Assembly (NCBI RefSeq): GCF_029168945.1
Contig: NC_083606.1
Span: 17,262,041 to 17,326,040, forward strand
From: Cannabis sativa
Taxonomy: Eukaryota; Streptophyta; Magnoliopsida; Rosales; Cannabaceae
Length of the DNA: 64,000 nucleotides
Direction: 5' to 3'
A program made the translations under genes and the position numbers. This document shows, piece by piece, positions 33,001 to 44,503 of the stretch (the first letter of the stretch is position 1; every line of letters starts with the position of its first letter). Under the pieces are notes generated by a model. That model did no database searches and was not told the DNA's origin. It saw only the letters and a program-made list of their open reading frames with translations.

Positions 33001-35170
33001 TCAGAGGAAGAAGATTAAGCATGAGGGCTCCAACAAAGCTGCTTCTTCAAGTACAATTATCAGACATCATGTTCTATGTGCGAATTGTAATGGAAAGGGA
33101 CATAAAGAAGAACAATGTCCCAGGCTTCTAGACAATTCAAACGAAGGTGATGCTTTTGTATTTGAATCATGTGTTTTAGAGAACGACAAATCCTCCTGGA
33201 TTGTTGATTCTGGATCTACTAACCATGTATGTTCTTCATTACAGCTGCTTGAAACTTGGGAGAATCTTCACCCAGATGAGTTAAAGCTTAAAGTTGGAAA
33301 TGGCGAGTTGGTATCAGTTAAAGCAAGAGGAACAGCCCGAATCAAGTTTAATTCTAAGAAGTTTTTACTTTTAAAGAATGTTTTATATATTCCTAATTTT
33401 AGTAGAAACTTGATTAGTGTTTCATGTTTACAGACACAATTTTATATATTGAATTTTTCGAGTTCAAATTGTTCAATTTCTCGTAATGGATTTCATATAT
33501 GTGTTGCAAACATGGAACAAGGGCTTTATGTTTTAAGACCTGATACTCAAATCTCACTAAATACTGAACTTTTCAATGTAGCTAAACCTAGAAGCCTTAA
33601 GAGAAAAGAGATTGATAATGATGATCAAACTTATCTATGGCATTTACGTTTAGGTCATATAGGCTTTGATAGACTCAATAGGCTAACCAAAGACGGTCCA
33701 TTGAAAAATATTGTCTTAGGAGAGCTGCCAGTCTGCGAGTCTTGCCTAGAAGGAAAAATGACCAAACGTTCTTTCTCTGCAAAGGGAGAGCGTGCCAAAG
33801 AACCCCTAGGGTTAGTACATTCAGATGTTTGCGGACCGCTGAATGTAAAAGCCAGAGGAGGTTATGAGTATTTCGTCACTTTCATTGACGATTTCTCTAG
33901 ATATAGTTTTCTTTACCTAATGCAAAAGAAATCTGAAACGTTTGAAAAGTTGCAGGAATTTCATGCTTGGGCTCAAAACCAATTAGGTAAAACATTAAAG
34001 ATCTTGCGAACTGATAGGGGTGGAGAATATATGGATATGCAGTTCAAAGATCATTTAATTGAACTTGGAATTGAATCCCAATATACTGCCCCTAGCACTC
34101 CACAGCAGAATGGAGTTGCAGAAAGAAGAAATCGCACTCTCTTAGAAATGGTTAGGTCTATGCTGAGTTACTCAACTTTGTCTACGTCCTTCTGGGGATA
34201 TGCTATTCAAATGGCAAACGATATTTTAAATGTTGTTCCATCTAAAGCAGTCCCTAAGACACCCGTCGAACTATGGAATGGTCGCACACCTAGTTTGCGC
34301 CATTATAGGATTTGGGGGTGCCCTGCTCACGTCTTAAGAAAGAAAGAAGGCAAACTGGAATCGCGAACTGAGGTTTGCATGTTTGTCAAAAATTCTAAAG
34401 AGACTAGGGGTGGACTATTCTATAGTCACAAGGATAACAAAGTGTTTGTCTCTACAAATGCTACTTTCCTTGAAGACAACTATATGAAAGACAACAAACC
34501 GAAAAGTGAAATTGTATTAGAGGAAATGCTCACAGATACTGTTCCTTCAAATGTACCATCTTCTTCTACTCGAGAAGAGGAACATCCCACTCCCTCAGTT
34601 GTAGCAACTGAGAAAACTACTACTAAAGCTCCTGTTCAGAAAGTCAGCGCTCCTCGTCGTAGTGGGAGGGTTTCTACGAAACCGTCTCGTTATGGCTTGG
34701 ATGGTGAAATCAATATGGTCGTTGGTGACGGTATTGATGACGACCCATTGACCTATAAACAGGCAATGGCAAGTCCGCAACGGAAGCGATGGTCAGCCGG
34801 TATGGATTCAGAAATGGATTCCATGAAAAAGAATAAAGTCTGGGAATATGTAGAACCACCTGAAGATTTTCGTCCAATTGGATGTAAATGGGTCTACAAG
34901 AAGAAAAGAGGTGCTGGAGGCGAAGTCGAAACTTTCAAAGCTAGACTGGTCGCCAAGGGTTATACCCAAAGAGAAGGTGTGGACTATGAGGAAACTTTTA
35001 GTCCTGTTGCCATGCTCAAATCCATCCGAATTCTTCTCTCCATAGCTGCCGCTTTAGATTATGAAATCTGGCAAATGGATGTCAAGACAGCCTTTCTTAA
35101 TGGGCTTCTTGAAGAAACCATCTATATGGAGCAACCAGAAGGTTATGTTCTTCACAGGCGGGGAGAATAA
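32978..35170 (+). CDS. pol: Pol, first part: zinc knuckle, protease, integrase and RT N-terminus (element A)
   Basis: Open frame of about 730 codons without its own good ATG, expected to be read as Gag-Pol. Numbering from 32990: CCHC knuckle C30-x2-C33-x4-H38-x4-C43; retropepsin-type protease with D73-S-G; integrase zinc-binding region from about 217 (WHLRLGH...CESC); integrase core D279, D342, E378 (35 residues between the last two, as expected); an acidic linker; and the start of RT (WVYKKK, MDVKTAFLNG). The frame ends early at 35168-35170 inside RT; the rest of RT continues in another frame. All integrase and protease catalytic residues are present. Protease-integrase-RT order is diagnostic of Ty1/copia. 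Confidence 0.85.
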   Translation, partial: DLLALQFNQRKKIKHEGSNKAASSSTIIRHHVLCANCNGKGHKEEQCPRLLDNSNEGDAFVFESCVLENDKSSWIVDSGSTNHVCSSLQLLETWENLHPDELKLKVGNGELVSVKARGTARIKFNSKKFLLLKNVLYIPNFSRNLISVSCLQTQFYILNFSSSNCSISRNGFHICVANMEQGLYVLRPDTQISLNTELFNVAKPRSLKRKEIDNDDQTYLWHLRLGHIGFDRLNRLTKDGPLKNIVLGELPVCESCLEGKMTKRSFSAKGERAKEPLGLVHSDVCGPLNVKARGGYEYFVTFIDDFSRYSFLYLMQKKSETFEKLQEFHAWAQNQLGKTLKILRTDRGGEYMDMQFKDHLIELGIESQYTAPSTPQQNGVAERRNRTLLEMVRSMLSYSTLSTSFWGYAIQMANDILNVVPSKAVPKTPVELWNGRTPSLRHYRIWGCPAHVLRKKEGKLESRTEVCMFVKNSKETRGGLFYSHKDNKVFVSTNATFLEDNYMKDNKPKSEIVLEEMLTDTVPSNVPSSSTREEEHPTPSVVATEKTTTKAPVQKVSAPRRSGRVSTKPSRYGLDGEINMVVGDGIDDDPLTYKQAMASPQRKRWSAGMDSEMDSMKKNKVWEYVEPPEDFRPIGCKWVYKKKRGAGGEVETFKARLVAKGYTQREGVDYEETFSPVAMLKSIRILLSIAAALDYEIWQMDVKTAFLNGLLEETIYMEQPEGYVLHRRGE

Positions 35171-36311
35171 AGTTTGCAAATTAAATAGGTCCATATATGG
35201 GCTTAAGCAAGCTTCTCGCTCATGGAACAAAAGGTTTGATGAGATCATCAAGACCTACGGCTTTCATCAGAATGAAGATGAACCTTGTGTTTACCAACTC
35301 AAGGAAAACCAAGTAGTAGTATTCCTGGTCCTTTATGTTGATGACATTTTGATCATTGGAAACAATGTCAAGAAAATGACTCACATCAAGGAATGGCTTG
35401 ACACTCAATTCGACATGAAAGACTTGGGTGAGGCAGCCTATGTTCTTGGTATTCAGATTGTCAGAAACCGGAAGAACAGATCCCTTGCTCTCTCTCAAAC
35501 AGCTTACATTGACAAAGTTCTTGAGAGATTTTCCATGACCAATACCAAAGGGGCAAACATGCCCTCTAGACATGGTATCCGTCTATCTAAGGAACAGTGT
35601 CCTACTGATCCTCAAGAGATAGAAGACATGGCAAAAATTCCTTATGCTTCTACAGTTGGAAGTCTAATGTATGCTATGCTATGCACTAGACACGACATCT
35701 GCTATGCAGTTGGAATCGTGAGCAGGTATCAGTCAAATCCAGGAAGGGTACATTGGAATGCTGTTAAGTATATTTTGAAATACTTAAAGAGTACAAGAGA
35801 TTATGTATTAGTCTACAAGGGTGGTGCTTTGAATCCCTTAGGCTATACAGACTCAGATTTCCAGGGATGTCTTGAAGACAGGAAATCTACATCTGGGATG
35901 GTGTTTACTCTTGGGGGTGGAGCAGTGGTTTGGAGAAGTGCTAAACAAACTGCGATTTCGGATTCTACCATGGAGGCAGAATACATAGCTGCGGCTGAAG
36001 CAGCTAAAGAGGTTGTCTGGCTTAGGAAGTTCTTCACCAGTCTTGGTGTAGTTCCTGGAATGAAAAGGCCTCTAGTCCTGCTTTGTGATAACACTGGAGC
36101 TATAGCCAACAGTAAGGAACCTCGGAGCCACAAGAGAAGTAAGCATATAGAAAGAAAGTATCATATTATCAGAGAATATGTGGCAAGAGGGGATGTACTG
36201 GTGGAGAAAGTGGATACGCATGATAACTTGGCTGATCCATTCACCAAAGTCTTGGCAGTAACTTCATTCGAAAAGCACCGTCAGAATTTAGGATTAATTG
36301 AAATGTACTGA
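35140..36311 (+). CDS. pol: Pol, second part: RT palm and RNase H (element A)
   Basis: Continuation of RT in a different frame after a small indel at about 35140-35165. It contains KLNRSIYGLKQASRSW, the catalytic YVDD at 35334-35345, and then a complete RNase H with its acidic residues in TDSDF, MEAEY, CDN and NLADPFTK motifs. The stop at 36309-36311 lies 18 bases before the PPT. RT copies element RNA into DNA and RNase H removes the template. The frame shift makes this copy non-functional as it stands unless bypassed; no other lesion is seen from here to the stop. Confidence 0.85.
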
Positions 36312-36329
36312 TTTGTTTTATATTAGTGC

Positions 36330-36340
36330 AAGTGGGAGTT
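36330..36340 (+). other. Polypurine tract of element A
   Basis: AAGTGGGAGTT immediately before the 3' LTR. Confidence 0.88.
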
Positions 36341-38223
36341 TGTTGGGTTTTATGCCCTAAATAAAACTCTGTTTCAATGTAATCCAGATTATTCTATATC
36401 AATAAAGTAACAGAAGTAATTTTTCATTCACTTGTGTATGTTTTGGTTCACTTAATCAATTGCTTGTCTATTTGATTTATAAATTCATCCAAACCCTTTT
36501 CACATACTTGAACATGTTTATTGTGTTGTCAACACAGTGGAAAATAAACATGACTATGTGAATAAAGTATTCCTAGATTTATCAGAACACTGGGTTTCAC
36601 TGATATGACAATCTACAACAGAGTTTACTTACATTTGGAGAAATGTTATGTTCTTTCCAGAACATAGGTTAAAGTAAAGCTCGGAGTTGGATGCATGGAG
36701 TATGCATTGGAATGGACCGATATTGAACTTTGAATTAGATTTTGAAACTTACCGTAAACATCTATTCAATTCAATATCATAAGTTGATCCTAGATCACAT
36801 GATCTAAATCCTGATATGGTTAGGCTTAATTTCAAGAGTGTTATTCGTGTTCTTTGATTTGTTAGTTAAGCCTAAAACTTTAGTCTGGGCAATACATACA
36901 TTTTGGGAACACGGTAGTGCGATTGAGTGGGAGCGCTAACATAAATATGGAATCTATAGCTTCTATCTGGCGAATAGTAAGCAAAGGGTGATTTCCTTCG
37001 AGCTTAACCAAACGAGATAAATGATTGAGTACTCATTTCACTTAGTTGAAATATCATTTATACAGGGTTAAGTGTTTTAAGGATAAAATACATTGTAGGG
37101 TGTTACGGTAATTTAAGTCCCTTTACAGTGTAGATCATCCATATAGAGGATCATTGATCACATTAGGATTATAACAATGGATAACTAATAATGTGTCTAT
37201 ATGGTGGAACATATAGAGCATTCTATATACTGAGAGTGCAATTCTGAGTTCTATGTGTGGATTCAACGAAGAATTAATAAGTCAGTGAATTTAAGTGGTA
37301 AATTCTAGATCTGCTTATTGGAAGCTCGGATATATAGACCCATGGTCCCCTCACTAGTTGAGATGATATTACTTGTAGGACTCATTTAATTGATTTTAAT
37401 TAATCAATTAAAAATTCTCAAGATAGACTTGTCAGTTTGAGAATTTAGCACTTATTAAGGGCAAAACAGTAAATAGAGATTTTGAAGGGCATATTTATTA
37501 ATTAGGAAACTTTAATTAGTTTCATTATTAATAAAATAAATGATAATATATTATTTGATAATTATTTTTAATTATTAAATAATTAGATTTATCATTAATA
37601 TGGTTGAACAATGGAATTGGCAATTTTTCACAAAAAGGGAAACTATCAAGTGTAGGAAAAGGAAAGTTGGAAAAGAGGCAAGCCTTGTTTCCACATTGCC
37701 TAGGCCGGCCCTTTACCTTCCTTTTCCCTTTGATTTTCTCAGTTCAAAATGTCAATCATAGCCCTTGGTGGTCTTCTATAAATAGAAGGCAAAGGCTTCA
37801 GAGTTTCACACATCTGTACAACCTTTTCACAGCATTATTCTTAAAGAATTTTCTCTCAGAAAATTTTCTCTGAGCCGCCACCCTCTCTCTCTCTATTCCT
37901 TCACTGTTTCGAAATGTATGAGTGCTAGAGTAGTGCCCACACACATCAAGTAATACCTCAATCATAGTGAGGAAGGCTGTGTAGATTTCAGAGATAACAA
38001 AGAAGGACTTTCGGGCTCAGATCTTGATTATACTCTGCTACAGAAAGGAATCAAGGGTTAGAGATCTGAGTGGGAGGAGAGATATATATTCCGCTGCAAT
38101 CACTGTAAGATTTCTGATACTCTTATGTGTTTAATTTCATATCGTTTTAGAAGTTCATATTTAGGTTGTTAAATCAACATACTTGTGAGTAGATCTAAGT
38201 TCCTGGTAAAATAACTTCCAACA
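36341..38223 (+). repeat. Element A 3' LTR
   Basis: 1883 bp, TGTTGGG...CCAACA. By eye it differs from the 5' LTR by about eight substitutions or small indels. TATAAATA at 37777-37784. Confidence 0.93.
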
Positions 38224-39071
38224 AATACGCCATTAGTTATCCATTGTTATAATCCTAATGTGATCAATGATCCTCTATATAGATGATCTACACTGTAAAG
38301 GGATTAGAATACCGAAACACCCTACAATGTATTTTCTCCTTAAAACACTTATCCCCGTATAAATGATATTTCAGCTAAGTGAAATGAGTACTCCATCATT
38401 TATTTTCGTTTTGTCAAGCTCGAAGGAAGTCATCCTTTACTTTCTATTTGTCAGATAGAAGCTATAGATTCAATATTTATGTTAGCGCTCCCACTCAATT
38501 GCACTATCATGTTCCCAAAATGTACGTATCACCCTAACCCAAAAGTAAGATTAACTAACAAATCAAAGAACATGTATAATACTCTTGATATTGAACTTAA
38601 ATATATCAGGATTAAGATCATTTGATCTAGGATCAACAGGTGATATTGAATTGAATAGATATTACAGTAAATTTAATATATCTAATCAAAGTTCAATATC
38701 GGCCCCTTCCGATGTATACTCCATACATCCGATGCTGGTAAACTTTGCCAATGCCCTGGAAAGGACATAACACTTATCCAAGGTGTAAGAATACCTATCG
38801 CTGATTATCATGTCAGTCTAAATCCAGTGAACTGACAAATCAGGGAATAAACTTTCAAACATATAATTAAGATTATATTCCACTGTGCTGACAACACTAT
38901 AATCATTAACAAATTCACATGTTCTGGACTTAAATAGAATTCATACATTATATATAAAATCATGAAATAAATCATGTGAACCATGCAACATAAAATGTTA
39001 TTTCTGATCTTTATTAATAAGTAAATCTGATTATATTGAAATGAGTTTTATTTAGGGCATAAAACCCAACA
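38224..39071 (-). repeat. Element C 5' LTR, minus-strand LTR start
   Basis: Resumes the LTR interrupted by A, beginning with the AATAC target copy, and ends at 39071 as the complement of TGTTGGG. This is the outer left terminus of element C in its own orientation. The sequence beyond (39072) is unrelated gypsy LTR. Confidence 0.88.
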
Positions 39072-39395
39072 ATTACCGAGTTCAACCTGATTATGCCTTG
39101 AGCGCATAATCCCTAAATCTCATTACATTTAACATGGCATGGCATTTATACACATATATCACTAGGGTAATCACACTAGGCCATCAACCGTTCATATTGG
39201 GGTAATAACCCTATTCCCGATTACTAAACAATCATACATATCATTTTTAATATAAGCGCCACTGCGCATACTCTACGTGCTAATCACTGTCTTACTTGCT
39301 GTCCCAGAATAGCAGAGATTCCGAATCCTCAAGTGCTCTTGATCAGGTGCCGGTAATCCTAGTCACACAAATCTGGGATTTTCACAGCTAGTGTT
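39072..39395 (-). mobile_element. Gypsy-type LTR T, inner fragment between C and E
   Basis: 324 bp of sequence unlike the copia family. It lies between the outer end of C and the outer end of E. Because E's TSD joins 39395 to 51507, it continues the LTR fragment at 51507-52950. It has no ORF. Confidence 0.6.
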
Positions 39396-41300
39396 TGTTT
39401 GAATTATTTTACCAGGATCTTGATTTACTAACAAGTATGTTGGATTAACAACCTAATATGAATTCTAAAACAATGAAAATAAACACATATAAAGTTAGAA
39501 AACCTTACAGTGGGTGCAGCGGAATATTATGACTCCTTCTGTTCAGATCTCTAGCCCTTGATTCCTTTCTGTAGCAGAGCATCACCAAGATCTCAACCTG
39601 GATCTTCTTTTCTCCTTCTTTGATGCAGAATTTCCATAGTCTTACATACTAGGATTGAGATACCACTCGATGTGTGTGGGCACTTCTCTCTCACAAGGAT
39701 TTCGAAAATTTTCTCTCTTTTTCTCTCATAATTTCGTGTGATATGAAGCATGAAGAGAAGAGAACAAGAGCTACTATATATAGGGAAAAGGGAGAGCACA
39801 ACTTTCCAAATAAGGAGTTTCCTCTTTTACTGTGTAATTGATTAACTGTCTTATTTAGTGTGATCCACCACTTTTCTATTATTGCTAGGATTTTATTAGC
39901 AATTACATGGCAGTTAAAATAATAATTGGGAAACACACAAAGAGGTGGTCGGCCATAGGGTGTGTTATGGGCCTCACTTTGATTTTGCAGTTTCCTCAAT
40001 TTTATTTCTATTTCTCCAAAAATGCCATTTTTCCAATTCTAACCATTTAAATGCCAAAACTAATTATTTAATAACTAAAATAGATTATTAAATAATATTT
40101 TCATTTAAAATAATTATTAATTAGACATGCAAAGTCTCTTAATTAATAAATAAACCTAGAAACCCTTTTATTTACAATTTCATCCTTAAACTGTGAGAAT
40201 TCACAAATTAGACATAGTCTAACTTTTAGAATTATAATTGATTAATCATAAGTCAATTATAGAGTCTTACAAGCAGTATGATCTCAACTAGTATGGGGAC
40301 CATGGGTCTATATAACCGAGCTTCCAATAAGTCGAACCGAATTTACCAAGTAAATTCCCTAACTTATTAATTCCTCATTGAATCCACACTTAGAACTTGG
40401 AATTGCACTCTCAGTCATATAGAACGCTCTATATGTTCCATGATATAGACACGTCATTAGTTATCCATTGCTATAACCCTAATGTGATCAATGATCCTCT
40501 ATATAGATGATTTACACTGTAAAGGGATTAAATTACCGTAACACCCTACAATGTATTTTATCCTTAAAACACTTAACCCTGTATAAATGATACTTCAGCT
40601 AAGTGAAATGAGATCTCCACCATTTATTTTCGTTTGGTTAAGCTCGAAGGAAATCATCCTTTACTTTCTATTCGCCAGATAGAAGCTATAGATTCCATAT
40701 TTATGTTAGAGCTCCCACTCAATTGCACTACCGTGTTCCCAAAATGTACGTATCACCCTGACCCAAAAGTAGGCTTAACTAACAAATCAAAGAACACAGA
40801 TAACACTCTTGAGATTGAACCTAACCATATCAGGATTAAGATCATTTGATCTAGGATCAACAGGTGATATTGAATTGAATAGATATTACGGTAAGTTTTA
40901 ATATATCTAATCAAAGTTCAATATCGGTCCCTTCTGATATATACTCCATACATCCGATACTGGTAAACTTTGCCAATGTCCTGGAAAGGACATAACACTT
41001 TTCCAAGGTGTAAGACTACCTATCGCTGATTATACCATGTCAGTCTAAATCCAGTGTTCTGAAAAATCAGAGAATAAACTTTTGAACATATAATTAAGAT
41101 TATATTCCACTGTGCTAACAACACTATAATCTTTAACAAACTCATATGTTCTGGACTTAAAAAAGAATTCATACATTATATACATATAAGCATGAAATAA
41201 ATCATGTGAACCATGCAACATAAAATGTTATTTCTGATCTTTATTAATAAGTAAATCTGATTATATGAAATGAGTTTTATTTAGGGCACAAAACCCAACA
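39396..41300 (-). repeat. Element E 3' LTR
   Basis: Minus-strand start at 41300 beside the PPT complement AACTCCCACTT (41301-41311); its end at 39396 reads TGTTTG for the usual TGTTGG. A TATATATA box lies near 39776-39783. Both E LTRs share GGGCAC for the family's GGGCAT near the start, a subfamily mark. Confidence 0.88.
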
Positions 41301-42007
41301 AACTCCCACTTGCACTAATATAAAACAAAAAGTGCATTTCAAATAATTATTAACACCTTGATATACAAATCAAGTGTAATAGTAGTAAACTCCTCGTAAT
41401 AGGATCTGACAGGTTGAATTAAACACAACCTCTTCTCCACTATTACTTTCCCTTAATCACAAAATCCTTGATATTGTGAAATTCCTCTCTATATGTCTAC
41501 TCTCTTGGCATACTGGATTCTATACTTTTGGGCAACTACTTCTTGGTTATTCAGGAAGTAACCCTAGTAGTTAAGGCAAGTTGGAACAGTGCCACAAATG
41601 TATAGAACTTTTCTTAGACTGAATAAGTATCTTTCCTGTAACTTTTAACATTCAGTCTCTCTCCGGTAGACCAAGAGATTTCAGATAGGTTTTTACACTT
41701 CTCCAAAATCACTACTCCACCCCCAAAGTAATCACCATCTCATCAGCAGACTTTCCAGCACACAGGCAAGTCTCGAAATCTGATGTGGTGTAGTCTAAGA
41801 GTTTCAAAACCACCATTGTTGACTAACATATAGTTCCTCTTTTCAATCTGAAAAATTTACTTGATTTTCTTCCAATGTTCCTCTCCTGGATTAATCTGAT
41901 ACTTACTCATTACTCCCACTCAACAGCAGGTGTCTGGTCTAAGGCATACAAAACCATATCTGAGACCTCTAACTGTTAGATTTAAGAAATTCTTCCATGG
42001 CTTTATC
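41301..42007 (-). pseudogene. Element E RNase H/RT relic, left of F
   Basis: PPT complement at 41301-41311, then a decayed RNase H relic matching C at 11779-12470 and B at about 8990-9690 in reverse. It ends at the TTATC target site (42003-42007) of element F. Confidence 0.8.
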
Positions 42008-43599
42008 TGTTGGGTTTTATGCCCTAAATAAAACTCATTTCAATATAATCAGGTTGGATGCATGGAGTATGCATCGGAAGGGACCGATATTGAACTTTGA
42101 CTTAGATTTATTAAACTTACCGTAATATCTATTCAAGTCAATATCGCCTAGTTGATCCTAGATAAATGATCTTAATCCTGTTATAATTAGGCTCAATCTT
42201 GAAAGGCTATTCGTGTTCTTTGATTTGTTAGTTAAGCCTACTTTTAGGTCAGGGTGATACGTACATTTTGGGAACACGGTAGTGCAATTGAGTGGGAGCG
42301 CTAGCATAAACTTGGAATCTATAGCTTCTATCTGGCGAATGGTAAGCAAAGGATGATCTACTTCGAGCTTGACCAAACGAACATAAATGGTGGAGTACTC
42401 ATTTCACATAAGCTGAAATATCATTTATACGGGGTCAAGTGTTTTAAGGATAAAATACATAGTAGGGTGTTACGGTAATCTAATCCCTTTACAGTGTAGA
42501 TCATTCATATAGAGGATCATTGATCACATTAGGATTATAACAATGGATAACTAATGATGCGTCTATATGGTGGAACATATAGATCATTCTATATACTGAG
42601 AGTGCAATTCTAAGTTCTATGCGTGGATTCAACGAAGAATTAATAAGTTAGTGAATTTTAGTGCTAAATTCTTGATCTACTTATTGGAAGCTAGGTTATA
42701 TAGACCCATGGTCCCCGCACTAGTTGAGATAATATTGCTTGTAAGACTCATATAATTGGTTTTGATTAATCAATTGTAATTCTCAAATTAGACTATGTCT
42801 ATTTGTGAAATTTTCACTAAGTAAGGGCAAAATTGTAAAAAAAGAGTTTATAGGGGCATATTTGTTAATTATGATACTTTATATGGTTCAATTAATAAAT
42901 ATGACAAACGACAATATTATTTAATAATTATTTATAGTTATTAAATAGTTAGAATTGGCATTTAAATGGTTGAATTAGAAAATTGGCGTTTTTGAGAAAA
43001 TCAGATGCAGAAAAGATAAAACTGCAAAATTGCAAAAAGTGAGGCCCAAATCCACTTGTATAGGGCCGGCCACTTTTGTAGGGAATTTAAAATGATATTT
43101 TCACTATTTTAATGCCAAATAATTCAAACCTAACCCTAGTGGAATGCTATAAATAGATAGTGAAGGCTTTAGGAAAATTACACTTCTTATTCAGAAAAAA
43201 CTGAGCCTCTCTCTCTCCCTATCTGGCCGACCACTCCCTCTCTCTTTCTTCCCTCTTGAATTTCGAAATCCTTAGTGTGAGAGTAGTGCCCACACACAGC
43301 AAGTGATACCTCAACCATAGTGAGGAAGATCGTGAAGAAAGACTTTCAGCAAGAAGGAGTTTCAGCATCAAAGATTCAGAGAAAGAGATCCAGGTTCAGA
43401 TATTGATAATGCTCTGCTACAGAAAGAAATCAAGGGCTAGATATCTGAACGGAAGGAGTCATTATATTCCGCTGCACCCAATGTAAGGTTTCCTAAACTT
43501 TATATGTGTTTATTTCATCGTTTTGGAGAGTTCATATTTATGGTGTTAATAAACATACTTGTGAGTAGATCTAAGATCCTGGTAAAATAATTTCCAACA
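42008..43599 (+). repeat. Element F 5' LTR with internal deletion
   Basis: 1592 bp, about 295 bp shorter than B's LTR. The gap falls after ATAATCAG near 42050, at a shared TCAG, and removes the segment equivalent to B 1358-1647. TATAAATA at 43148-43155, GGCCGGCC at 43064-43071, end CCAACA. Confidence 0.88.
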
Positions 43600-44362
43600 A
43601 CATGCCTCAGATCCATGGTAATTGATTTGCTTGCAAGAAATTTGGACTTTAAAACGATTGTTTGATGTTTTTTGGATGGTATCATGTTGTATTGAGTGTT
43701 ATTTGATGATTGATTGATGTTTGTGAATTTTTCGTGAAAAATAATTGAATATCTCTTTCTGGAATTATTTTTATTGGATAGTATGGAAAAAATTAAGCAA
43801 GTTACTATTTTACAGAACTCAATTTCGATTTAATTTGAATTAGTTATGATTTTTTGAAGTTTTGAAAAAATCGGGGTTGAGCTGAATCCCACCTGCGCGC
43901 GCGGAGAGGCTGCTAGCAGCCCCCTACGCCTAGGTTTCACGCTCAAGCCAGCCCTTGCGCGCCCATGGATAGTATGCTTGGCATACTGATGTACAGCTCG
44001 CAATTTTTTCGTTTTTCTTCGTTTTTTCATGCTTTTTCATGGAATTAACTTCCGATTTTTTGTGTAGTTCTGTATTTATACATTTACTATTCCTAATTCA
44101 ATTCTAATTATCATAATTAATTTATTTAATATTTTTTAAATTTAATTCATGATATTAGTGTAATTTCAATTTGAAAATAGTAAATATCTATCTTTTTTGA
44201 TTAATTATCTATCTTATTTTTAAATTTGATTATATCTTATCTTATTTTTAAATTTAAGGTCAGATTTTAAATTTTTAAATTAAATCTTTTTTTTAAATAA
44301 TTTGACCTTATTTAAATTTAAAATAAGATAACTATAATCATGTAATTTTAAATAGATGTAAG
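43600..44362 (+). other. Element F leader stub
   Basis: A degraded PBS (TGCCTCAGATCCATGG at 43603-43618) and the first ~760 bases of leader, including a GC-rich patch (43875-44000) with hairpin 43971-43987 (AGTATGC/GCATACT) followed by GTACAG. The leader then joins directly to an LTR tail at a shared ATATT (44363-44367). Confidence 0.78.
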
Positions 44363-44498
44363 ATATTCCGCTGCACCCAATGTAAGGTTTCCTAAACTTT
44401 ATATGTGTTTATTTCATCGTTTTAGAAAGTTCATATTTAGGGTGTTAATAAACATACTTGTGAGTTGATCTAAGATCTTGGTAAAATAATTTCCAACA
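44363..44498 (+). repeat. Element F 3' LTR tail
   Basis: Last ~136 bp of an LTR, from CCGCTGCACCC to CCAACA. Everything between leader position ~760 and this point is deleted. Confidence 0.85.
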
Positions 44499-44503
44499 TT
44501 ATC

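Larger units (their letters stand above)
28180..38223 (+). mobile_element. Element A: nearly complete Ty1/copia element
   Basis: A 10.04-kb element with LTRs of 1881 and 1883 bp that differ at only about eight places by eye, a PBS, a 2.6-kb leader, short gag, full-length pol in two frames and a PPT. Flanks are GATAC (left) and AATAC (right), a 5-bp TSD with one change at the base next to the LTR. It lies inside the 5' LTR of C. LTR near-identity marks it as the youngest datable insertion here. The RT/RNase H region resembles the Tork/Angela group of plant Ty1/copia; that lineage call is by motif resemblance only. Confidence 0.93.
42008..44498 (+). mobile_element. Element F: collapsed Ty1/copia element
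   Basis: 5' LTR 42008-43599, a short internal stub and an LTR tail 44363-44498. It is flanked by a perfect TTATC TSD (42003-42007 and 44499-44503). Two internal deletions reduced it from about 10 kb to 2.49 kb while both outer ends survived. The element whose pol relic it split is E. Confidence 0.9.

Noticed and set aside
39072..39395. Unique-looking 324 bp considered as host sequence between elements
   Set aside because: E's target duplication joins it to 51507-52950, so it is the continuation of LTR T.
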